IMG/VR virus record: IMGVR_UViG_3300025881_000099
Location: 1 to 21,337 of that record
Source: a virus
Length of the DNA stretch: 21,337 nucleotides
Strand: one strand, 5' to 3'
The first letter of the stretch is position 1; each line of letters starts with the position of its first letter. Positions 1 to 6,315 of the stretch are shown piece after piece. Below the pieces are notes generated by a model that made no database searches, was not told where the DNA came from, and saw only the letters and a list, made by a program, of their open reading frames with translations. The position numbers and the translations under genes are program-made.

Positions 1-1
1 A

Positions 2-2335
2 TTTTTGGCAGACGGCGCTGTTATTAATCTCGGTGATGACCAAGATACAACACTAACTCATGTTGCAGATACAGGTATTCTTTTAAACAGTACAAGACAA
101 TTACAGTTTGGTGATTCAGGAACATACATTCATCAAAGTGCTGATGGCGTTTTAGACCTAGTATCAGACACAGAAATCGAAATTAATGCCACAACTATCG
201 ACATCAATGGTAATGTTGATATATCAGGTACAATCACTATTGGTTCTGCTGGAATATCAGAGGCAGAATTAGAGATTTTAGATGGTGCAAATGTTACAAC
301 TGCTGAACTAAACATAATAGATGGTGATACAAGTGCAACATCCACAACAGTTGCTGATGCTGATAGAGTTGTAATGAATGACAACGGAACTATGGTTCAA
401 GTTGCCGTTACAGACCTCGCCGCTTATTTTGATGACGAGATTACTGCTATGCCAAATCTTGTTACAACAGCTGCAACTACTGTCGGTGCATTAGACTCTG
501 GTTCAATTACTTCAGGCTTTGGTTCAATCGACAACGGCTCTTCTGCAATTACAACAACTGGTGCAATTACTGGTGGCGCATTAACTGTAGATGATGTTGC
601 TGTAAATGGTAAAGTTATTACAATGACTGGTTCTACTAGTGATACTGCAACATTAACAGTAGGTACTAACGGAACACTAGACATTGTAACTACTGACGAT
701 AACGCCGCAGCTGCAAATATTCAGATTACTGCTGACGGCACTGCTGAGATGGCAGGTACTACAGTTACTTTAGATTCATCTGGTGGTATTACTTTAGATG
801 CAGATGGCGGTACAATCACATTCGCTGATGGCGGTTCTTCACTTGGTACTATTACTTCAAGTGGTTACTCTGGAACGGCTGCTGTTGCAACGACTGTTAC
901 TGTTACGGACAACGAATCGACTAACGAAAATAATGTTATTACATTCGTTGCTGGTGCAGATGCAGATGGTGGTAATGTTGGACTTGAATCTGATGGCAAC
1001 TTAACATATAACCCAAGTACAGGAACACTATCGGCCACAAACCTTGTTGTTACTGGAACTCAAACTATTACCAATTCAGTAACAATGAACGCCAACAACG
1101 CTGTTGTGTTTGAAGGCGCAACTGCTGATGCACATGAAACAACTCTGACATCTGTTGATGCGACTGGCGATAGAACAATATCACTACCGAATGTATCAGG
1201 CACTTTACCTGTTCTTGCGGCTGCTTCTGCTACTGCAATTACTGCTACACCAGCAGAATTAAATTATGTGGATGGTGTTACAAGTGCAATTCAAACACAG
1301 TTAGATGCAAAACTAGCATTAGCTGGTGGCACTATGACAGGTAATATTGTAAGTGGAGATAATGTTAAAGCTACATATGGCGCAAGTGCTGACTTAGAGA
1401 TTTATCACGATGGTAGTGATAGTAAAATAGTCGATAAAGGTACAGGAAATCTGCTCCTTTTGACGAATGGTAATTTTTATGTACAGAATGAAGGTGGTAG
1501 TGAAACTATTATTAGAGGAGATGTTGATGGTTCAGTAGATTTATACTACAATAACTCTAAGAAATTTGAAACAACTAATACTGGTGCAACAGTAACAGGA
1601 ACACTTATAGCTGATTTAGCAGATGACTCAATTGATTCAGAACATTATGTGGATGGTTCTATTGACACAGCTCACCTATCTGCCGATTGTATTACAAATG
1701 CTAAGATTGCTAATGATGCTATTGACTCAGAACATTACACAGATGGTAGTATTGATGCCCAACATATAGCTAGTGAAGCAGTTACTACAGCTAAAATTGC
1801 TGGTGGTAATGTAACAACAGCCAAAATAGCAGATGATGCAGTAACTAATGATAAATTGTCTAATTCACTAGGTGATTTAAGTGGACACGGAGTCTCAGCA
1901 ATTGGTTTAGATGGTGGCGATTACATTGGTTGGAGTAATAATGCTCATGTGGGATTTGTAGTCAACGGTAACGAAGAAATGCGACTTGAGGCAGATGGTG
2001 ACTTACATGTTGACAATGATGTTATTGCTTTCTCAGGAACTATTTCAGATGAAAGACTAAAAGAAAACATACAACCTATTGAAGATGCACTATCTAAAGT
2101 CGGACAACTGCGTGGTATGACATTTACATATACACCAGATGGTAAAGAGTCTGCTGGACTTATTGCACAAGATGTCGAAAAAGTATTACCTTCGGCAGTA
2201 TCAGAAAAACAATTACCACTTAAACAAGATGACGGTCAAGAATACAAAGTTCTACAATACGACCAAACAATCGGTCTATTAGTAGAGGCAATCAAGGAGT
2301 TGACTGCAAAAGTCGAAAAACTGGAGAATAAATAA
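2..2335 (+). CDS. Tail fibre protein with C-terminal S74 chaperone domain (5' partial)
   Basis: This is the C-terminal part of a long trimeric tail fibre. The reading frame is open to the left edge, so the true start is outside the window; the in-frame TTG at 5 is probably internal. At least 777 codons are present. The body is low-complexity beta-rich repeat sequence (Thr, Ala, Gly, Asp) with ELN-type motifs, an EIYHDG module and an NSKKFETT module. About residues 539-620 hold tandem IDSEHY/AKIA repeats. The last ~95 residues are a peptidase S74 (endosialidase-type) intramolecular chaperone, with the conserved SDERLKENI motif; Ser681 (counting from position 5) is the expected self-cleavage site. 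It ends in a LxEAIKELTAKVEKLE coiled coil. In known fibres this domain trimerises the shaft and is then released. The stop overlaps the next start (TAATG). A central 703-base segment is shared with the second fibre. The family is clear; the receptor is unknown. Confidence 0.88.
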   Translation, partial: FLADGAVINLGDDQDTTLTHVADTGILLNSTRQLQFGDSGTYIHQSADGVLDLVSDTEIEINATTIDINGNVDISGTITIGSAGISEAELEILDGANVTTAELNIIDGDTSATSTTVADADRVVMNDNGTMVQVAVTDLAAYFDDEITAMPNLVTTAATTVGALDSGSITSGFGSIDNGSSAITTTGAITGGALTVDDVAVNGKVITMTGSTSDTATLTVGTNGTLDIVTTDDNAAAANIQITADGTAEMAGTTVTLDSSGGITLDADGGTITFADGGSSLGTITSSGYSGTAAVATTVTVTDNESTNENNVITFVAGADADGGNVGLESDGNLTYNPSTGTLSATNLVVTGTQTITNSVTMNANNAVVFEGATADAHETTLTSVDATGDRTISLPNVSGTLPVLAAASATAITATPAELNYVDGVTSAIQTQLDAKLALAGGTMTGNIVSGDNVKATYGASADLEIYHDGSDSKIVDKGTGNLLLLTNGNFYVQNEGGSETIIRGDVDGSVDLYYNNSKKFETTNTGATVTGTLIADLADDSIDSEHYVDGSIDTAHLSADCITNAKIANDAIDSEHYTDGSIDAQHIASEAVTTAKIAGGNVTTAKIADDAVTNDKLSNSLGDLSGHGVSAIGLDGGDYIGWSNNAHVGFVVNGNEEMRLEADGDLHVDNDVIAFSGTISDERLKENIQPIEDALSKVGQLRGMTFTYTPDGKESAGLIAQDVEKVLPSAVSEKQLPLKQDDGQEYKVLQYDQTIGLLVEAIKELTAKVEKLENK
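578..1280 (+). repeat. Long diverged repeat, copy A (in fibre 1)
   Basis: This segment aligns without an apparent length change to 7792-8494 in the second fibre gene. It runs from an ALTVDDVAVNGK motif to an ELNYVDG motif. Protein identity is very high: one 39-residue stretch is identical. About 22 of those 39 codons nevertheless differ synonymously, so this is an old or selectively maintained module rather than a fresh duplication. Confidence 0.85.
1619..1864 (+). repeat. Tandem imperfect IDSEHY/TAKIA repeats in fibre 1
   Basis: The encoded protein repeats a short theme: (S/A)IDSEHY-x-DGSID-x-x-H, followed by T-x-AKIA-x-D-A. IDSEHY occurs twice and AKIA-type units occur three times. These look like shaft units of a beta-structured fibre. 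The unit boundaries are my reading, not a computed alignment. Confidence 0.7.
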
Positions 2336-3321
2336 TGGCATTAGCAAACTCAGGACAACTATCTATAAAAGATATATCAGATGAGTTCGGCGGAGATGAA
2401 CCTGATGCGTTAAGTGAATACTATGATGCGGCTTCTGGAGTTCCATCTTCTGGAGAACTAACAGTATCAGACTTTTATGGCACATCAGCTGCAATCAGTT
2501 TAACAATTTCAAGCTCACAATTAAACTTCGACCTGTATGACGCTTTAGATTCCGCAGGCCACAGTAGTTCTGAGATTGCAGGCAATACTGTCTTTAATAT
2601 TACCATCAATAGTGGCGTAACTATGAAAGGTTCTAGTACGGCAGGCAACAATACTCGATTAGGAAATTATAACTATCAATCTAGTAGTATTGGTTCAGAC
2701 CATGGCGATTCAGGTAATGGTGGTTCAGGAAGTCCAGAAAGAGTGCCTTGGGGTGGACAAAGTCAAAGAGCGGGAACATCTCGTGGTTGTCTAACTATTG
2801 AAGGCTTACCAAATAGTGCAACATTTAATATTGTAAATAACGGAACATTTGAGGGCGGTTCAGGAATGGGCGGACACGGACCTCACAATAATCACGGACC
2901 TTGGCACGGACATTATCAACATGTAAGTGGGGGTACTGGAGGAGCTGGTGTTGTGGCAATCGACCAAGACAGTTGTACTATAAACATCACTAACAACGCA
3001 ACCATGAAAGGTGGTGGCGGGGGTGGTGCTGGTGGCGGCTGGGGTGCAGGACATAACAATTGTTGTCCTAAATGGGGTGGCGATGGTGCAGGACACAATC
3101 GTAGTGCTCAAGGTGGCGATGGTTCTTCTCACGGCGGTAACGCTGGTGGTTCTGGGGGCGGTTTTGGAAGTAACGGAAGTGATGTTGGTGGTAATTCAGT
3201 AAATGGTCTAGGCGGACCGTTAGTAGAACTTCGCTCATGTTCTAGTACATCTGTGAATGCCTCTGGTGGAACTAATACTGTAAATACTACTACAAGAAGC
3301 ACTAGTAGCTGGAGAAGTTAA
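2335..3321 (+). CDS. Glycine-rich gp38-like tail-fibre adhesin candidate
   Basis: A 328-aa protein probably sits at the tip of the preceding fibre. Residues 1-52 form a small N-terminal domain (SGQLSIKDI, FGG, LSEYYDA, SSGELTVSDFYG) that recurs in the other glycine-rich protein here at 9499. Residues ~60-130 are Ser/Thr/Asn-rich. From ~130 to ~295 the chain is dominated by Gly, with NNGTFEGGSG and NNATMKGGGG blocks. This resembles the polyglycine loops of T2/S16-type gp38 adhesins, which cap gp37. A His-rich patch (GGHGPHNNHGPWHGHYQH, ~residues 180-197) and a Cys pair (NNCCPKWGG) are unusual. The gene follows an S74 fibre in TAATG overlap, as gp38 follows gp37. The adhesin role is inferred from composition and position. 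There is no signal peptide or membrane segment. Confidence 0.6.
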   Translation: MALANSGQLSIKDISDEFGGDEPDALSEYYDAASGVPSSGELTVSDFYGTSAAISLTISSSQLNFDLYDALDSAGHSSSEIAGNTVFNITINSGVTMKGSSTAGNNTRLGNYNYQSSSIGSDHGDSGNGGSGSPERVPWGGQSQRAGTSRGCLTIEGLPNSATFNIVNNGTFEGGSGMGGHGPHNNHGPWHGHYQHVSGGTGGAGVVAIDQDSCTINITNNATMKGGGGGGAGGGWGAGHNNCCPKWGGDGAGHNRSAQGGDGSSHGGNAGGSGGGFGSNGSDVGGNSVNGLGGPLVELRSCSSTSVNASGGTNTVNTTTRSTSSWRS

Positions 3322-3325
3322 ATCT

Positions 3326-3344
3326 TGTCATCATTTGGATGACA
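3326..3344 (+). other. Short stem-loop after adhesin 1
   Basis: TGTCATC (3326-3332) pairs with GATGACA (3338-3344) around a five-base loop, five bases after the adhesin stop codon. No T-run follows, so it is not a classic intrinsic terminator. It directly abuts a late-promoter-like box, so it may be a weak terminator or a transcript-processing structure. Confidence 0.4.
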
Positions 3345-3350
3345 TAAATA
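3343..3350 (+). promoter_or_regulatory. T4-type late promoter (CATAAATA)
   Basis: CATAAATA matches the T4 late consensus TATAAATA at seven of eight positions. It lies in the 57-base gap before the halogenase. Exactly 28 bases separate it from the ATG at 3379, the same distance seen for the boxes before 6316 and 13456. The repeated spacing makes chance less likely in this AT-rich DNA. Confidence 0.6.
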
Positions 3351-3378
3351 TAAACATAAATTAACAATTGATTATATA

Positions 3379-4863
3379 ATGAAAGTAGACAAAATCACAA
3401 TAATAGGTGGTGGTAGTGCAGGTTGGATGTCTGCCGCTTCGCTAATAAACGCATTCCCCGATAAAGAAATAATTGTAGTAGAATCTCCTGATTTTCCTAC
3501 AATTGGTGTTGGTGAAAGCACACTACAATACATTCGACCATGGATGTATAGTCTTGGAATAAAAGACGAAGATTGGATGGACGCCTGTAATGCAACTCAC
3601 AAGATATCAATAAGATTTGAAAACTGGGATGGCAAAGGCGGACACTTTCACTATCCATTTGGTATGCCTCAATATGCAGATGATACTGATTTTGATTATT
3701 ATAATTTCAGTAGATTAGCAGAAGATGTGCCAGACAACGAATGGGCAGAAGTTTTCTTTCCGGCCGCACTTATGGCAGAGAACAATCTTTTAGTTGAAAG
3801 AATGGAAGGTTGGGATTTAAAACAAAACTCTGCTTATCATTTTGATGCGGTCAAGTTTGCACAATGGTTAAAAAATGAATACTGCCTTCCTAGAGGCGTA
3901 AAAATTATTAGTCAAACTGTATATGCGATTGATACTAATAATCAAGGTATCGAAAGAATTCATTGTGATGTTGCTTCTCCTGGTGTGCCTTTTAGAGCTG
4001 ATAATGCACTCACATCTGATTTGTGGATAGATTGTACAGGATTTAAAGCACTATTAATGAATGCTATTGGTAGTAAATTTAGAGATTATGGTGGTGGGTT
4101 AGTAAACGATAGTGCTTGGGTAACACAACTTCCTGAAAGTTATCCAAATCAGTATCATACAAACTGCACTACATTAAACAACGGTTGGGTTTGGAATACA
4201 CCAACTGCAAATAGAACAGGAACAGGATATGTTTTTTCTAGTAGATATGTTGATAATGACCAGGCACTAGAAGAATTTAAAGAACATCTGAATAGAGATG
4301 ATGAGTTACAGTTTAGATTATTAACTTGGAAACATGGCAGACAAGAAAGAATGGCAAAACAAAATGTTGTTGCAATAGGGTTGGCTGCAGGGTTTATAGA
4401 ACCATTAGAGTCTGGTGGGTTATTAACTACACACGAATCACTTAATACGCTTGTCAAGTGCTTACAACGAGGTGTGTTTAATGGTGGTGAGAAGGCTGCA
4501 TTTAATTACGCCATGGGAAATAGATTTGATGATTTTGCAGACTTTGTAGTAATGCACTATCAGTATGCTACAAGAGATGATACACCATATTGGAAAGATG
4601 CACACCTTCATAAACTAAAGAACAATAATGCGGCCGATGAGTTTTATACATCTACACACAAAGAGAGTAGAGTTATTCCGTTCAATGCACACTATAACGC
4701 AATTGCATTTGGACAAGGATTAAATACTGTATCTAATTATGATGTTAAGTTTGAAGAACTGTTTGGTAATCCAGGTATGCTTGAAGATGGTAAAAAGTTT
4801 AGAGAATGGATATTAAAACGACAAGAAGGGTGGTTAAAATATATTAAAGAAAACGCTATATGA
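3379..4863 (+). CDS. Flavin-dependent tryptophan halogenase-like protein
   Basis: A 494-aa homologue of PrnA/RebH-type halogenases, which use FADH2, oxygen and halide to chlorinate or brominate tryptophan or other indoles. Residues 8-20 are the FAD-binding GGGSAGWMSA motif, and GVGEST follows at 43-48. Lys75 in the NATHKISIRF context aligns with the catalytic lysine (PrnA Lys79). GFIEPLES at 338-345 supplies Glu344-Ser345, matching the PrnA Glu346 region. The halogenase-specific WxWxIP motif is WVWNTP at 270-275, with Ile replaced by Thr. Length is close to that of the family (about 500-540 aa). The substrate cannot be told. No good Shine-Dalgarno precedes the ATG. The gene overlaps the next by four bases (ATGA), so a linked function with that oxygenase is likely. 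Related halogenase-like genes are known in marine T4-like phages. Confidence 0.85.
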   Translation: MKVDKITIIGGGSAGWMSAASLINAFPDKEIIVVESPDFPTIGVGESTLQYIRPWMYSLGIKDEDWMDACNATHKISIRFENWDGKGGHFHYPFGMPQYADDTDFDYYNFSRLAEDVPDNEWAEVFFPAALMAENNLLVERMEGWDLKQNSAYHFDAVKFAQWLKNEYCLPRGVKIISQTVYAIDTNNQGIERIHCDVASPGVPFRADNALTSDLWIDCTGFKALLMNAIGSKFRDYGGGLVNDSAWVTQLPESYPNQYHTNCTTLNNGWVWNTPTANRTGTGYVFSSRYVDNDQALEEFKEHLNRDDELQFRLLTWKHGRQERMAKQNVVAIGLAAGFIEPLESGGLLTTHESLNTLVKCLQRGVFNGGEKAAFNYAMGNRFDDFADFVVMHYQYATRDDTPYWKDAHLHKLKNNNAADEFYTSTHKESRVIPFNAHYNAIAFGQGLNTVSNYDVKFEELFGNPGMLEDGKKFREWILKRQEGWLKYIKENAI

Positions 4864-5468
4864 TAGTAGAAAGTAACTTTTTAAGTGGCGATGAACAAGA
4901 CAAAATTGACAATCAAATAATAAACGGCCAGTTTTTTCCCTGGTATAGAATGCCATATTCTAGTTCTATGGACTACCCATTCTACGGACATGTATTAGCA
5001 ACTAGACAAGACAAAAATGAGAATATTATTTCTGACCCCATTATGTCAGATTGGTACTGGTTCTTTAAACCTATATTTGAAAGGTTTATAAATAAGCATG
5101 AGATATTTAAAGGTAAGTACACAGTATTAAGGGCATGTCTAAACGATTCACTATCTTTTGAAGATGAATTTTGTGACCCACATGTTGACTATGATGAGCC
5201 ACACACAGTACTGATACTATATTTAACAGACAGCAGTGGCGCAACAATCATATATGATAAGAAGTTGCAAGAAGGCGAGTCTACTGTGTATTTAAATAAA
5301 GATGGTGATTCTGGTTTAAAAGTAGAACATGAAGTAGAGCCTGAAAGGGGCAAGATGATGTGTTTTGATGGATTAAAATTTCATTCAGTTCGTTTTAAAC
5401 AAGATGATGAAAGACGAATAATATGTATTTTTGCAGTTAAAGGAGAATTAAATGGCATGGTTTTATAA
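4860..5468 (+). CDS. 2OG-Fe(II) oxygenase family protein
   Basis: A 202-aa protein with the double-stranded beta-helix signature of 2-oxoglutarate/Fe(II) dioxygenases. His108-x-Asp110 (PHVDYDEPH) forms the first part of the metal triad, and His175 (GLKFHSVRF) completes it. Arg185 or Arg186 in the following ERRIICIF strand is a good candidate for 2-oxoglutarate binding. This family usually hydroxylates or demethylates amino-acid side chains, small molecules or nucleic acids; the target here is unknown. The start overlaps the halogenase stop (ATGA), so the two are probably translated together. Its 3' end carries the AAAGGAG ribosome site of the next gene. It is not closely similar to the second oxygenase at 18271 outside the metal motifs. 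Confidence 0.72.
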   Translation: MIVESNFLSGDEQDKIDNQIINGQFFPWYRMPYSSSMDYPFYGHVLATRQDKNENIISDPIMSDWYWFFKPIFERFINKHEIFKGKYTVLRACLNDSLSFEDEFCDPHVDYDEPHTVLILYLTDSSGATIIYDKKLQEGESTVYLNKDGDSGLKVEHEVEPERGKMMCFDGLKFHSVRFKQDDERRIICIFAVKGELNGMVL

Positions 5469-5994
5469 CGGTAAACAAATTTATGGTGCTTGGACAGATG
5501 GATATGGTGTTGAACATCCTGCCGACTGGGAAACAGCATGGTCTGATGCAGAAAAAAAGAAAGTTGGCCTTATAAGCAGAGGAACACTTAACGACAGATT
5601 TTTTGACGAAGATGGAGAAAAACATTCTGTAGATTACATTCAGGCTCACGAAGAAGTCAGGATGCAAGGACTATTAGCAATGATTTTAGGACAAACAATG
5701 TCTGATACTATTAGTGAGTCCGATGGTGAAACATTAGTACAGATACCGGCAGAGATTGTTGCCAAAAGAGAACAAGCACAAGAATCATGTGCTGAAGCAA
5801 TAAGGTTAATTAAAGCAACTGGTTCTTTTGATGGGTTGTGGGATTTATTTATGAATAGTGATGTATTAGTATATGGGGTTCATGTACCTAAAGACTCTGG
5901 TTTATGGGGTGTTAAGGGAGATAGAACTAATGAAGCTAAAGGCGTAGGGTACACAGGATATACATCAAGAAGGACAAGAGTTAAAGGTTTTTAG
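5452..5994 (+). CDS. Unrecognised 180-aa phage protein
   Basis: I do not recognise this protein. It is 180 aa, acidic in the middle and basic at the end (SRRTRVKGF). It has an aromatic N-terminus (MAWFYNGKQIYGAWTDGYG) and a central helical part around residues 65-125 (QAHEEVRMQGLL, AEIVAKREQAQESCAEAIRLI). The C-terminal GLWGVKGDRTNEAKGVGYTGYTSRR region is Gly/Tyr rich. There is no signal peptide or transmembrane segment. A strong AAAGGAG six bases before the ATG and a 17-base overlap with the oxygenase gene support the start and indicate co-expression. It could be a small virion protein or an accessory factor for the enzymes upstream; nothing in the sequence decides between them. Confidence 0.7.
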   Translation: MAWFYNGKQIYGAWTDGYGVEHPADWETAWSDAEKKKVGLISRGTLNDRFFDEDGEKHSVDYIQAHEEVRMQGLLAMILGQTMSDTISESDGETLVQIPAEIVAKREQAQESCAEAIRLIKATGSFDGLWDLFMNSDVLVYGVHVPKDSGLWGVKGDRTNEAKGVGYTGYTSRRTRVKGF

Positions 5995-6000
5995 TAATAC

Positions 6001-6264
6001 ATGCACAATTATAATGACCTACCTCAGGGTAGGATAGAAACAAGTACTAAAGAACAAAGAACTCGCAATATAAAAAAGTGGAAAACTATTGCAAGTTTAG
6101 AGTTAAGAAAACAGAGAACTGATATTTGTAAGAAGTGTGATAAGTACTCAGTAATGGAACGAAGTCCCTCACTAGAGAAACTGAGTAGATGTTCAGAGTG
6201 TGGTTGTTTTTTGAAACCAAAGATAGCACTTGAAGGACAAGAATGCCCAATAGGTAAGTGGTAA
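6001..6264 (+). CDS. Small zinc-ribbon protein
   Basis: An 87-aa basic protein with six cysteines arranged as C43-x2-C46, C64-x2-C67-x-C69 and C82. This is a treble-clef/zinc-ribbon-like layout expected to hold one or two zinc ions. The ending, CGCF...K...ECPIGKW, matches a small protein type I recall from marine T4-like phages of unknown function. Residues 10-40 are Lys/Arg-rich and probably helical, so nucleic-acid or protein contact is possible. It begins six bases after the previous stop and has no obvious Shine-Dalgarno, suggesting coupled translation. It is the last gene of the accessory block, followed by two late promoters. Confidence 0.7.
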   Translation: MHNYNDLPQGRIETSTKEQRTRNIKKWKTIASLELRKQRTDICKKCDKYSVMERSPSLEKLSRCSECGCFLKPKIALEGQECPIGKW

Positions 6265-6267
6265 TCT

Positions 6268-6275
6268 TATAAATA
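6268..6275 (+). promoter_or_regulatory. T4-type late promoter, upstream copy (TATAAATA)
   Basis: A perfect TATAAATA box starts four bases after the zinc-ribbon stop codon and 40 bases before the second fibre gene. A second perfect box follows with its start 12 bases downstream. Either or both could be read by the gp55/gp33-type late sigma system if the phage has one. Confidence 0.6.
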
Positions 6276-6279
6276 TGAG

Positions 6280-6287
6280 TATAAATA
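6280..6287 (+). promoter_or_regulatory. T4-type late promoter, downstream copy (TATAAATA)
   Basis: A perfect TATAAATA match lies 28 bases before the ATG of the second fibre gene. That spacing is identical to the boxes before 3379 and 13456, so this copy is the better candidate for the functional one. An AAAAGGA ribosome site lies between it and the ATG. Confidence 0.7.
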
Positions 6288-6315
6288 TAAAGATATACAA
6301 TAAAAGGAATAGCAC

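Noticed and set aside
5087-5094. A perfect TATAAATA inside the first oxygenase gene.
   Set aside because: It is deep inside a coding region and over 350 bases from the next start. AT-rich coding DNA makes chance matches likely.
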